This document shows, in pieces, positions 30,012 to 41,815 of a stretch of 64,000 bases of DNA; position 1 is the stretch's first letter, and each line of letters begins with the position of its first letter. Made by a program: the position numbers and the translations under genes. Under the pieces are notes generated by a model. It saw only the letters and a list, made by a program, of their open reading frames with translations. It was not told where the DNA came from and searched no databases. This DNA is from Pseudogymnoascus destructans (Eukaryota > Ascomycota > Leotiomycetes > Thelebolales > Thelebolaceae). The stretch covers positions 2,161,853 to 2,225,852 of the forward strand of contig NW_020167521.1 in the NCBI RefSeq assembly GCF_001641265.1, given 5' to 3'.

Positions 30012-33000
30012 ATGAATGCGATCAGTTACTACAGTGAGGTCACGCGCTGGCTGTTGAGCCATGCCACCGACACCGATATGTCTCTCGTGCAGTCGATTGT
30101 GACCTGTGGCGCCCTCTTCTGGTCAGTCCACACGCGAGCAGATACCTAGAGAGGCAACAAACTGACCATACCCTGCAGGCTCCTCCATCGTGCATGGCTC
30201 ACTCTCTGGAAGCCGGTCCCAGATCTCATCACTATCCTCGGCGTCGAAGTCTTAGAGCCTCCGGAGGTCTCGTTGACGGGCATAAAGGCCGATGCCGTCA
30301 CTCTCCACTGGGCTGGGCCTGGACACACGAAAGTGGTGCTCAAGAAGTACTTGATCCAGGTCAACGGTGTTAATGGTAACTACAACCCCGCTCCTCACGG
30401 CTGAGGCATATAGCTAATCCACGCTCCGCAGTTGGCGAATCGTCACGTCTCGAGACCGCCATCACTGTAACAGGACTTAAGCCGGGCCACTTCTACAACG
30501 TCCGAGTCATAGCCGTGGGCAACAACAACTTCCAAGCCGGCAGCCGTGTCATTCGCCTGCGAACCTACAATCGTGATGGCCGACCAGACCTAGGCGGACG
30601 CATACTGAACAACCTCGCAAGCGAAGACGCTGCAGGCACCGTAGTCTATAGCAGCGACGAGTCAGCGGGCGTCCGCAGCCATGGAGTTGGGATTGAGGCG
30701 GCTTCGATGCCCGAGGGCTTATCGGCGTTGGCGCGAGAGCCAAACAGTCGTGCTGGCTCGAGGAGGAACACAGGTGCACGGAAGCACTCGCCGTCGACGG
30801 CGAGCGAGCACCCACCCATACCGTCGAATTTACCGGAAGGATCTATGCTCCAGCTTACGGAGCGGTTTGAATCGATACGTGGAGAGACGGAGGAGGTGAT
30901 TTCGCAAGTGGCTAAGGATGCGGATGAATTTAAAGCGCAGATTGCGGAGCTGATACGCGAGAGGGGCGAGAAGAGGCACCTATTGAAGGAGAAGGAGGAT
31001 GCGAGTGAGAGGCTGAAGAAGGAGGTGCATTCGTCGGAACGACTGAACCGGCAGGCACAGACAAGGAAGACGCAGAAGGAGAAGGCGGTGAAAGAGCGGG
31101 AAGCGGAGAGGATGAAGATGAATGATGAGATGAAGAAGTGGGAGAAAGATATCCAGGAAATGCAGGCGGAGAGGGAGCTGTGGGAGAAGGAGAAGGATAA
31201 GATTGCGTCGGATGCAACCAAGAAGGTGGACGAGCTGAAGAAGATCCTGAGGAAACGACAAAACTCGCTGAATTCTATGGAGGAGGAAATCCGTGTCAAG
31301 GGATTGCAGATCAAGGAGCTGGAAGAGGAAAGACAGAAACTCCCTGGTGCTCAGGATGAGGAAGCGAAAGCCCTGGAGGCTGCTGACAGGCTTCGGGATT
31401 TACAATGGGACCATACAGAACGGGAGTTGATGACAAGATACAACGCCCAGAGCATCACCGTTCGAAACCTCGAGACAGACCTCCACAAGGCACAGGCGCA
31501 CTTTCAGATTCTGAACGCACCTCAAATAGCCAACCCCCTCCTTCCGATGGGCGACAGCTCTGGGGTGTCGTTCGATATCAGCGGGCAGCCACGGCCGAAG
31601 CGTCGGAATCGACAGCGCAAGTCACGTACGAACACGATATCCTCGCCTGTCGATGCGTATCCAATTACCGACTCGGCGTTTCCCAGCGGGAGCATCTATA
31701 ATAACATGGCTCTAAATGCTGCCCCAAGCTTTGCTCCGGGGCCGTATTTCGACATGAGCGCTAATTCTGGTGCTGGCACTTCCCCTGACCACCATCATGG
31801 CATGAGCGAGGCTGATATCCGTTCCCTCACTGCTGGTGAACCTCTCAGTCCAACTGCGACATCTCTACTGCCATCGAATATATTTATCGATGATGACCCG
31901 ATGGAGAACCCAACGCGTTCCTCTTTCGGTCCCGCCCAATTCCCTACCCTTGGCCCGTCAATTTACGAGGCTGAAGAGCAGCAATCACCAGGATCATCAA
32001 GTCACTCAGATAGCCTGGTCTCCAGTCCACGGAATTCCCAGCAGAATCTATGCTTCTCGCTGCAATCGCAAGACAGCCACCCCGATTCGGACAGACGCCC
32101 CATCGGTTCCCGCGGTTCTACCGGTGGTGCTTTTGGCGTCATTGGCTCTCCAACCGCCGAAAGCCCCCAGCCTGTAACCAAGCGCTTTGGCGACCTCTTC
32201 GCCTTCACCGGCAAGCAGCGCGCAAAGACCCTAAGCAGCGACATCGGCCACCCCCTCGGCTCACTCAAGCCCGGGCAGAGCCAGTCCTTCCCACGCCAGG
32301 AAGACGTCGACGCCGCCGCCGCCATCAAAAACCGCCGCACGAGCTTCACCTCCGGCTGGGGCGGAATCCCTTTCCTCAACCGCGCGAGCACCGTCTCCGA
32401 GATCACCGAAGGCAACGCCCCAGCACCAAACCGCAACCTCCCCCGCCGCCGTCGCCGCTTCAACATGTTCGGCTCCAGCATCGACGACCCGACCCTCACC
32501 GACCGCGACCCGACCAGCCCTCGCCCCGCCTCCATCGCCTCCTCCGATCTCCCCCGCCCATCCACCGATAGCGCGCCCTTCGGCTGGGCCCCATCGGATA
32601 GCAACATCCTAACCCGCAACTCCCCTCTAGCGACCAACTGGTCCCTCTCCGTCGCCCAGCCCTGGTCCCGCACCCCCTCCCGCCGCCCCTCCGTCCAATA
32701 CGCATCCACCACCCAACTCACCACCGGCATTGCAACCGAAGACGACGATTTCCTCCCCCCCGACACCCTGTCCACCGCCTCTCCGCCACCTGTAGGCGTC
32801 ATCGGCACCCGTCCCCCGTCCCAGATGTCGGCGACTGCTAAACTCAACCCCGCGGCGCCGACATTCAAAGCCATGTTCAGCCGCGCAAAGGACAGCACCC
32901 ACCACCGTCCCCGCCACGGCTCGGACGAGCACGAGGAGCATATCGACGACTACCCCAGCAGTGTTAGCCGCGCTAGCCGCGACGCGCATAGTGTCCACAC

Positions 33001-33475
33001 TGCCAACAGCGTGGCGGAAAGCTACGACTCCCTCGAGGGCGCGGTGAGCAATACTGCGCTTAGTGAAATCGCCAGCGGGTCATTCGGCGGGAGCAGCGTC
33101 GGGCGGGGCGAGAACTCGTTCCAGAAGCTCCTGAGGAAGGGGTCGAGCAGTAAATTCTCCATCTCCTCATTTCGCGGGAAGGAAGTTGGGCTTTTCAGCA
33201 AGAGAGGCGAGAGGAACGCTAGCGCAGACCGCTCGAGCAGTTTCGGGGAGGGAGAGGAGGAATTCGCCCTTGGTGTCGGCGGTGTGGGTGGTGTGAGTGT
33301 TACTAGCTCGCCCATGCCGCCTGCCTCTGCTGGTGGTGCCGAGAAGGGGGAGGGGAGGATGAGCGTTAATTGGGGGAGGTTTGGGATTAAGAAGAAGGAG
33401 AGGGGAAGGGTGAGTGAGGATATGGAGAGGGCTAGTGAGGCGGAGGGGACGGAGGATGAGGGGAGGGGGAGGTAG
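30012..33475 (+). CDS. Fibronectin type III / coiled-coil protein with N-terminal membrane segment (3 exons)
   Basis: Exons 30012-30121, 30179-30375 and 30432-33475 encode 1116 aa. Both introns have GT..AG ends and keep the frame. Residues about 24-48 (SLVQSIVTCGALFWLLHRAW) form one likely transmembrane helix. Residues about 62-150 are a fibronectin type III domain (PPEVSLTGIKADAVTLHW, VTGLKPGHFYNVRVIAV). Residues about 240-425 are a long Glu/Lys/Arg coiled coil. The remaining 690 residues are Ser/Pro-rich and probably disordered, with basic patches. I recognise the domain set but not the specific function. A membrane-anchored scaffold is a reasonable inference. The start at 30012 is the first ATG giving the hydrophobic leader. 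It is an intact single-copy gene between two transposon blocks. Confidence 0.88.
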
Positions 33476-33903
33476 GGGGGTGGTTGTGGGTGTGGTGTAA
33501 GTTAGTGATGTGAGCGAGTAATGATTGAGTTGATTCCCACTCTATTTGATGTATGTTGTGTCGTGTTGTGATGAATGTGAGGTCTATGTGTAATTAGTAC
33601 TTGCCCTTAATGCGTTTACACCTACCAAATTGGGTGGTAGCAGCATTTGGACAACGTATTATTCCTACCGTTGTAATTTCTCACTTTTAACCCCTAAGAC
33701 TACTACACAGCACAACAATCGAAAACAAGAACTTGCTCCTTTGAGTCCGCCTATAGCATATCTTCTATAGCATATCTTCTTTCATTATTGTCTATATTTT
33801 TTAGAAAGCTATATAGGAAGATGTTAATGCCGAAGGAGACCCTTACAAGGTGTGTAGCCCTAGAAGAGCCGAGTTGGACATCTTCAAACTGGAGCGTGAT
33901 CTC
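33476..33903. other. Spacer between FN3 gene and GH2 relic
   Basis: AT-rich 3' flank. A short direct repeat ATAGCATATCTTCT occurs at about 33756 and 33770. No gene is seen. Confidence 0.4.
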
Positions 33904-36440
33904 CTATGGATGTGCAGTCAAAACCACCTTTCCACGCACAAGTCCATCAGCAGTAGCCGTAACAGTAACTAGTCCCAAAGCCTTCTACCCCCCCTTAAAG
34001 CGCACAATAGCCAGCGAGAGCCACTATATGCCTTCCGCTCCTTCGACGCGAAAGAAACCATCTCAGCAGGATCCCCATTATCAGTAGCGACTATTTCACC
34101 AGGACCGCTGATGGAGAACGTAATACTCGTATCCGCCTGCGCCACGAAGTCGCCCTTACGATCAACGACCTCAACAGTGATAAACGACAGATCAAGGCCG
34201 TCGTTTTTAATAGCCGTTCGGTCAGCAGTCATCTTCAACTGCGCCGCCGCCGCCGCCGTCCGCACCGCGTCCCGAGCCCACTCCTTCCCGTTCTTGTAGG
34301 TCACCACGTACACCTCCCCAGGCTCATAGACTACATCATTCCACCGGAACCGGTACGTATACGCCTCCCCCTTCTGCCTACCCTGCGATTTCCCATTAAC
34401 AAACAACTCCGCCTCATCCCCCGCCATGAAACCATGCACCGGCGTCACCAGCCCCACCCGCTCCGGCCAATTCCAATGCGGCAGTATATGCGCGGTCCGC
34501 AGATCAGGACGCCAGCGCGACTGGTAGAGGTAAAACCTATCTTCTTAGACCCCGCGAGGTCGAGGATCCCGGAGTAGGAACTGCGAGCGGAGTAATACGG
34601 TGTCGGCTCCCCGAGGTAGTCTATCCGTCCAGACCATTTCGCCAGTCACATAGGAGTTCTTGTCATCTGCGGCGAAGACTTTGTCGGGGGAGGACCCGAA
34701 GCCCGCAGTGTAGAGCTCGTAGGCGCTGACTTCGTCGCCGGAGGTGTCGTTGACGGGGGCGCTGGTGTAGCCTGTTACTGGGAAGACGTACGTCCCGCGC
34801 GTTCTGACTGTTGAGGCAGTCTCGAGCTTACAATCATTTTATTTGGGAAGTTGGCGTGGTAGGCGGGGTAAAGAGGTTGCCTAGCGATACCCGCGAGGTT
34901 GGAATAAGCCTCCGTGCCCCGAATGCCCGCGCCCTGGTAGTTGATCGACAGGAAGTCTACGATGCATGTCAGGGGTAGCGTAGTTCTCCGACGCAGTAGA
35001 CCCCGAAGATGGAAGGGTGGTTGCGGTCCCGCTGAACGAAGGAGCGGAGGCCTTGCTCATGCCAGTCTGGGAAGATGAGGAAGAAATCGGAGGCTGTCTT
35101 GCCGATTTCCCAGGAGTCGAAGATTTCGTCTAGAACGAGGATGCCCATGCGGTCGGTGAGGTCGAGGAGTTCGGTGGCGGGGGGGTTATGCGACATTCTG
35201 ATGGTGTTGCAGCCTAGTTCGAGGAGCTGCTCTAGTCGTCGTTCGGCGGCGCGGACGTTGAAAGCTGCTCCAATGGCGCCGAGGTCGTGGTGGTTATTAA
35301 TCCCTTGAATGACTACCTTCTCGCCGTTGACGGAGAGGCCGTTGGTGCCGTCTAGTACTACGGTGCGGATGCCAAAGCGAGTCTCGTAGGTGTCAATCAC
35401 ATCACGGCCAGAGAGAAGACGCGTCACGGCAACGTGAGGTTTGGCTTCTGCGCCGGGACTGGACCCCACAATCGTGGATGGCTGATCTTGACTGAGGCCT
35501 CGACAGCTTGCCTCTCGCCGACTTGAACGCTCACTGCTGCCTTCGGGAACGAGGTTACTTTAGCTCCCGTGAGTCCAGTGACCGAATCGAAGATGTGCAC
35601 ATTTGTCACTACGTCGATTTTCCGGCTGGTAGTTGCCTTGGTTTCAACCTGGACAACGAGGTCCAGGGTGGCTGATTTAGCGGAGACATCTTTCGATATG
35701 ATATATGTTCCTGACTGGCCAATATGCGTTGGGCTGACTTTTGTGAGCCAGACATTTCGGTAGATACCACCGCCTGGATACCAGCGAGCGGAATTGGGGG
35801 GGTTGTCGACTCGAATGGCCAACTGGTTATCACTGCCCGGCTTGAGATATGGGGTAAGATCCAACCAGATTGCCATTAAGCCAGACAATAGCGTAGGACA
35901 AGGCGCCATCAACGTCAAGATAAATAGATTTCCCTGCATCTGCTGGGGCTACTGACAGCTTGCGGCGATGCCAGCCAACTCCATGCACAGGAAGCCGACC
36001 CATCCCACCTCCAATTATGGGATTCCCTTCAATATAAAACGGCCCGTTAATAGCCTAGTCATGCGGCAAATCGATCGTATCCCACGCGCTATCATCGAAC
36101 GTCTTCTGCACATATTTAACATCGCCAACGGGGTTGCCAGCAGGTCGCACATGGTGTTTGGCAGGGTCACTGATAAAGTCATTCCCCGAAGGGAGGATCC
36201 ATGGCTTCAATATTTTGGCAGTGAAATTCGCCTCGCCCAAGTCGGGGCACTGGTCATAAATCAGCCCATCTGGATAGGGCTCCGAGCGCCAAAACTTCCA
36301 GCCGGCATTAACGTCATCGTCGTGACCAAACTTTTCGCTTCGCTCAAGGTTGGAGTAAGCAATACGCGGCTGCCCAACCCGAGAGGAAGCAATATGCGGC
36401 TCGTCGGAACGTGCGTCTGTTCACCGCCACTCCTCAACAA
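33904..36440 (-). pseudogene. Glycoside hydrolase family 2 (beta-galactosidase-like) pseudogene
   Basis: Pieces in several frames follow GH2 domain order. At the N-terminus are WKFWRSEPYPDG and TIDLPHD (36300-36055). The sugar-binding domain has RWYPGGGIYRNVWLTKV (about 35760). Next come the immunoglobulin-like domain and the TIM-barrel opening TRFGIRTV, QGINNHHDLGAIG, RMSHNPP (35400-35180). The acid/base region RDRNHPSIFGVYCVGE (about 35010) has lost the Asn before the catalytic Glu. C-terminal domains (GFMAGDEAELFVNGK, 34440) run to a stop at 33904. At least five frame breaks are present. The 5' end is cut by transposase debris at about 36440. An intact relative would cleave terminal beta-galactosides or glucuronides. 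Confidence 0.85.
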
Positions 36441-36496
36441 AACCTCCACCATAGTTGTCCATAGTATTTAGATAGTAATTATATGCAATTCATTTA

Positions 36497-37515
36497 ATGG
36501 AAGGGACTCCTCTATCAAATGCTCGTGAGTGGCTCCTAGAGAACCCCTCTGAAACAGCAACTACTGCCAGTCGGATTTTCAAAGTGCCTAAATCAACGAT
36601 ACAGTCAAGCATCAGCCGACTAGCCCAGCAGCTCCCACACCGAGGGGGCCAGAATAAGCTACTCTCTACTGCGCAGACAGAGGCCATAAAGAAATGGATC
36701 CTTGAGCAGTATTACCTAGGGCTTGGAGCAACTAGGAATATGATATTTGCTGCTGTCTGTAAGCTGCGGAGCCCACAGCTGCCCCCGTCACAAAGCTGGC
36801 TTACAAAATTTATACAGAATGAGCTTAAGGAATATCACTTTATTACTACGAAGCCAATTGCGCAGCAGCGTACGAAGGCTCAAGATGAGCCTACAGTTCT
36901 AAAGTGGTTTCAAGAGTACGGCTGGTTTATACTAGATAGAGCGTGGTATAAAACCAGAGTCAATCTGGAATATGGATGAAACTGGCTTTCGGGTTGGGAT
37001 TCCAGGTGGAGAGCGTGTGATTGTGCCACAAGCCGCAAAGGAGCTCTACACCCCAAGCCCTGAAAATCGTACGTCTATTACTATACTTGAGGCTGTGTCT
37101 GCAACTGGAAAAGTCATACCGCCTGTACTTATAATTCCGGGCAAAATACACATGGATTCTTGGTACCACGCCAACCTTCAAGGCACAGAGCTCATCATGC
37201 TCTCTGACACTGGATTTTCAAACAGCCAGCTTGCCTTATGGTGGCTAGAGCACTTTGCAGAGCATACTCCCTCTGAGGAAACGAAGGTTCTACTACTTGA
37301 CTCTCATGTGAGCCATACAAGCGATGATGGCAGAAAAACACAATATTATCATATACACATTCCCATCCCATCTTACTCATATTTTACAGCCACTAGATGT
37401 GGGGATCTTCCAGTCGTATAAGCACTGGCACAGAGAGGCTGTGCTTGCTATGGATGTTACATATGACCTACAGTCCTTTATGAGGGATCTTACCAAAATG
37501 CGGCTACAGACTTTT
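36497..37515 (+). pseudogene. P5: pogo-type transposase, frameshifted and 3'-truncated
   Basis: N-terminal HTH (MEGTPLSNAREWLLENPSET; TASRIFKVPKSTIQSSISRL), a CENP-B-like part, then NMDETGFRVGIPGGERV after a frame change near 36970. LLLDSHVSH replaces the usual D-x-H-G-SH, and after another frame change near 37320 comes LTHILQPLDVGIFQ. The reading stops at the start of an E2-family LTR (37516). Confidence 0.85.
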
Positions 37516-38434
37516 TGTCATACTGACATTCCTTGCACTCAGTTTGCTATCAAACTCAAGAGCAAACTTAGAAATCTCCTCCTCAAACCTACAAGTCACT
37601 ATACATATTTTGGCTTGTCACACCAACAACAAGAGCAATACTACTCAACAATTGCTACAACCCTCTATGATTCATTACACATCATTGCTCCTTAGTTACT
37701 GGGCCGATATGACCACATAGCATATCTCTACAACCCTCTATGATTCATTACATGACATCACTCCTTAGTTACTGGGCTAATACTACACATGACATATCTC
37801 TATCAACTAGAGGCCTAGGAATATGAACGATAGCTCCAAAAGCTTCTACAACCGTCTATCATTCATTACACGTCATCGCTCCTTAGTTACCCACAAGATT
37901 GGTTAAGTTATGACATAATTTGTCTATAGGGGTACTCTGACCTTGGACCTCCTTTCACTTCCTATAGGCTAGAAACCTAGGAGATGGTTCTGGGATTCTC
38001 TTACGTCGACTACAGTTACCAAGCCTGGTTAGTCATGGAAAGTCTTGGAAAATGAGAGAACTACACTCCTTTAGCATAAATAGGATTGCCCTTTCCTTAA
38101 GAAAGGGCAAGCAGACAATACAGTAAATGGACTATCACATACTTCCACGTCTTTTCCAAGCTTGCAAGCATTGATCTTGTTACTCATTGTTTCTGAAAAG
38201 TCAGTGAGGTGCTAACCTCTGACTTATCCCTGAGTTCTCAGACTCAACATTTGTTACAACTGTCTAAACCAACTGTCTAAACCACTCCACTACATCATAC
38301 ACCTGATTGCTGCGTTGTGGAATAGTCTAAGCTACAACCCTTTGGCTCTTTTTCCTAAGACAGTGTGTTGTCTTAGTAAAATCATCCCTTCCTTGGGTGG
38401 CTAGATTCTCACATCTGGTGCACCCACCATTACA
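37516..38434 (+). repeat. E2-family LTR (919 bp), no target duplication
   Basis: TGTCATAC..CCATTACA. Flanks CTTTT and TTTCT do not match. The left flank is transposase P5 and the right flank is another transposase fragment, so the copy sits at a recombination junction. Confidence 0.9.
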
Positions 38435-38637
38435 TTTCTGCTGTTGTTAGCGGGCTTGATCGATAACCCACCACTAACGCGACGCGTTAATGTGCTCAGT
38501 GATAACCCCAAGACCTGTGACGCCATATATAAGTTTTTATATTCACCATTTTCAACGCCAGTTATTGCCTGAGTAATACGAGACTCTAAATCAGCCGTCG
38601 CTATGCTTTTCCTAGGTACCATTGTTGAGTTATTCAA
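38435..38637 (-). pseudogene. Pogo-type transposase N-terminal fragment
   Basis: Reads MVPRKSIATADLESRITQAI and LGLSLSTLTRRV, a Psq/HTH DNA-binding segment. It is truncated by the LTR at 38434. Confidence 0.7.
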
Positions 38638-38694
38638 GTTATAGGTTAGAGGTCCTCGGTAATCATTTGCGTTACGCCACCCTTTGCGTTACAC

Positions 38695-38810
38695 CATGAC
38701 GTAATCGTCATGACCAAACTTTTCGCTACGCTCAAGGTTGGAGTAAGCAATACGCGGCTGCCCAACTCGAGAGGAAGCAATACGCAGCTCGTCACAATTA
38801 CGACCATAAG
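38695..38810 (-). repeat. Duplicate of the GH2 relic's 5' end
   Basis: About 100 bp here match 36315-36420 in the same orientation (both contain CTCAAGGTTGGAGTAAGCAA). The copies flank the P5-LTR block. Confidence 0.8.
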
Positions 38811-38869
38811 TACCTCTCCATAGTAATTTGTATGTAAAGGTACATAATTAAGCCATTATATGAAATTAT

Positions 38870-39578
38870 CACTTCTTCGCTCCCACTCCTACCCTCTCTC
38901 CCACTCTCACCCTCGCCCTCGCCCTCGCCCTCACTCTCGACCTCAGTTTGGAGGGCTTCCGGGTCAGGAATTAGGTCCTCAAACTCTGGAGGAATTGGGA
39001 GGCCAGCTTTCCGAAGAGCTGCTACCCCTTCTTTCGGAGGTGCTCTTCCTTCCGGGCCTCAATTCCTGCCCGGCAAAGCTGCTTTTGGGCCCGGTTGGCA
39101 GCCTGGCGGGCTACTCAAACCTGCTTGGCCTCAAGCTTCTGAGCTGCTAGCTCAGCTTTCTCGGCCTGAAGCTCATGAGCGTGAGCTGCCGTAAGCTCAC
39201 CTCCAAACTGAAGGCAAGCCCGGCTTCAGCTCGACCGCTTCTTCGACTCCTCAACCTGGCATCGAAAAGCCAGTAGGTCAAGCTCTTGAAGCTGGCCTCC
39301 TACTACAACCTCTTTCATTCCTGTGAGCCAATTCTTGTAGCTCTCCCTCGAGGGGCTACTAAAACCCTCTGGAACCCGTTGTTTCAAGTACTGTAGCCCC
39401 TCTTCAACCCCCCTAAAAGTCGAGGGTTTTGGTGTAGAAACCCGTATAGGTAGAGGCGTAGCTGTAGGCATAGGAGCAGGCTGTGAGTACGTACGTAGCT
39501 TTGCGAGAGCTATAATGTGGTTTACTGGCCAAATTCCTGCTTTCTGGAAAGCTGATATAATTGTAGACTCCTTAAAAG
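38870..39578 (-). pseudogene. P8: pogo-type transposase C-terminal fragment
   Basis: From 39578: ISAFQKAGIWPVN, then PKPSTFRGVEEGLQYLKQRV, continuing with frame loss into a Lys/Glu/Ala-rich tail. It is cut at its N-terminal side by an LTR fragment starting at 39579. 38860-38945 contains CTCTCGCC repeats. Confidence 0.65.
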
Positions 39579-39670
39579 TGTAATGGTGGGTGCACCAGAT
39601 GTGAGAATCTAGCCACCCAAGGAAGGGATGATTTTACTAAGACAACACACTGTCTTAGAAAAAGAGCCAA
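39579..39670 (-). repeat. E2-family LTR fragment (92 bp)
   Basis: TGTAATGGTGGGTGCACC to AAAGAGCC. It abuts the truncated 3' exon of Cys-rich copy B. Confidence 0.9.
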
Positions 39671-40327
39671 CTTCCCCATCCTCCCCCTCCCTCCTTCCAT
39701 CACCCCGAGTCGGAGCAACCGCGGGAGCGGCAGCGGTGGGCAGTTTGCCCACAGCAGCCACCAACTCCCCCAAGAGAGCAGGAACGCTCTCCTGTTCCAT
39801 CCGAAGACGGCGCAGCGACGACCGAATTTGCTGCCCAGAGTCAGCATCAAAACCATACCGAGTCACAAGGGGAAGGGGGGATACTCACGGCCAGCCCCAA
39901 CTCGAGGGCAGCCCGAGTGGCGCGTGCCTCCTCGTAGAGGTCACGCTCCGCCTTGGAGCGGAACTTGGGCATGCTCTGGGCGGCCAGGAGGGCCACCCGA
40001 TTGGCCTCGGTGGCGGCGGCGACGACTTCGGCGAGGATGAGGGGGGTGGCCTCTTCGGCGGCCAGGAGGGCCGCAAACTCTTCCCCGAGGAACCAGGGCA
40101 GCTTCCACCAAAGTCAGCAACGGCCAACCAAACCAAACACCGAACCCCAGAAGAAAACCTACCGGGACGCAAGGCGAGTGCTGCGCGGTGCAGTACCCAC
40201 ACTTCGAACTGGTCGAGGACCAGACGCAGTCGTGGGACTGGATTCCACGGGCTTTGGCCCAAAGGCAGCGCAAACAGAGCACACGGAAGGCAACCGTAAG
40301 GGCCCCGGAGGGGGTCGGAACTGGCAT
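39671..40327 (-). CDS. Cys-rich CX2CX12CX8CX2CX6C gene, copy B (3'-truncated, otherwise open)
   Basis: Exons 40327-40163, 40101-39889 and 39830-39671 on the minus strand, with normal GT..AG introns (GTAGGT..GGAAG and GTGAGT..GGCAG). Exon 1 encodes MPVPTPSGALTVAF then six Cys at CX2C-X12-C-X8-CX2C-X6-C, with YC-TAQH before the last Cys. Exon 2 starts LPWFLGEEF and is Ala/Glu-rich helix (ANRVALLAAQSMPKFRS). Exon 3 starts QIRSSLRRLRMEQES. The reading is open until an LTR fragment replaces the 3' end. An upstream noncoding exon with a conserved intron (near 40430-40520) is shared with copy C. Function unknown. The spacing suggests a zinc-binding cluster related to Zn2Cys6 but with a 12-residue first loop. 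This is the best-preserved reading of the family. Confidence 0.7.
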
Positions 40328-40827
40328 CGTCGATTCTTTGGATTTGAATGGAATCTGCGATTCCGTTAGCCAAGCCCAAGTTATCACCAGCGCGCCAACG
40401 CGCTCCCATCACCTACTCGTTCGTTCAGATTGTGGATATCCTATACAATCAGTTAGTAGACGATCAAGAAACGGACGGGGAGTGGCCACTTACTGGTCTC
40501 GGAGGTCGGTTTGTGGGCGTTGTTGTTGTGAAGCAATAAAAAACGAGAAAGTGGGCGAAGCTCTGAACTCAGATTTGGCTTACAACAATGACACCCGAAT
40601 CGGGTTAGCGCAGCTACCCTCCTTGCGCGATGGGGAACTTTCGACGCGTACCTGTAGCGGATACCTCCCGGTGCTCATTCGGACCATCACCACTAAGCTA
40701 GAGATTGAACAAAGAAAACAAAAAGTAATTGCATACCAGACGGAGCTGATACGGTAGTACTGCTCCAGGATTATTTTTTCCATCTCCCGGCACATCAGAC
40801 CAATGCGGTTGTCACTAATGCGGCCAC

Positions 40828-41763
40828 TGTCATACTGACATTCGTTGCACTCAGTTTGCTATCAAACTCAAGAGCAAACTTAGAAATCTCCTCCTCAAAC
40901 CTACAAGTCACCATACATATCTTGGCTTATCACACCAACAACAGAAGCAATACTACTCAACGATTGCTGCAAACTCTTCTACTACATCTGTTTATGCTAC
41001 ATACATCACGGCATATCATTTGGACACTCATTGAACAAGTTATTAAGAAAATCTCCTCCTTAAGGGGGTGGGCCAATACTACCACATGGCATATCTCTAC
41101 CAACTAGAGGCCTAGGAACATGAACGATAGCTCTAGAAGCTTCTACAACCCTCTATGATTCATTACACGTCATCGCTCCTTAGTTACCCACAAGATTGGT
41201 TAAGTTATGACATAATTTGTCTATAGGTACTCTGACCTTGGACCTCCTTTTCACTTCCTATAGGCTAGGAACCCAAGAGATGGTTCTATGGGATTCTCTT
41301 ACGTTCACTACATGATTAGCAAGCTAGTTGTGGGTCGCACTTGATTTCTAATACATTTACCAAGCCTGGTTAGTCATGGAAAGTCATGGAAAATGAGAGA
41401 ACTACACTCCTTTGGCATAAATAGGATTGCCCTTTCCTTAAGAAAGGGCAAGCAGGCAATACAGTAAATCGACTAGCACATACTTCTACGTCTTTTCCAA
41501 GCTTCCAAGCATTGATCTTGTTATTCTCTGTTTTTGAAAAGTCAGTGAGGTGCTAACCTCTGACTTACCCCTGAGTTCTCAGACTCAACATTTGTTGCAA
41601 CTTGTCTAAACCACTTCACCACATCATACACCTGATTGCTGCGTTGTGGAATAGTCTAAGCTACAACCCTTTGGCTCTGTTTCCTAAGACAGTGTGTTGT
41701 CTTAGTAAATTCATCCCTTCCTTGGGTGGCTAGATTCTCATATCTGGTGCACCCACCATTACA
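40828..41763 (+). repeat. E2 5' LTR
   Basis: TGTCATACTGACATTCG..CACCCACCATTACA, 936 bp. Confidence 0.95.
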
Positions 41764-41815
41764 CCTTGCCTGCTTCAAGCTTCAACTATTTCTATAGCAG
41801 CACTTCGATACTACA

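Noticed and set aside
32002..32898. 298-codon minus-strand ORF
   Set aside because: Shadow of the Ser/Pro-rich part of the FN3 gene.
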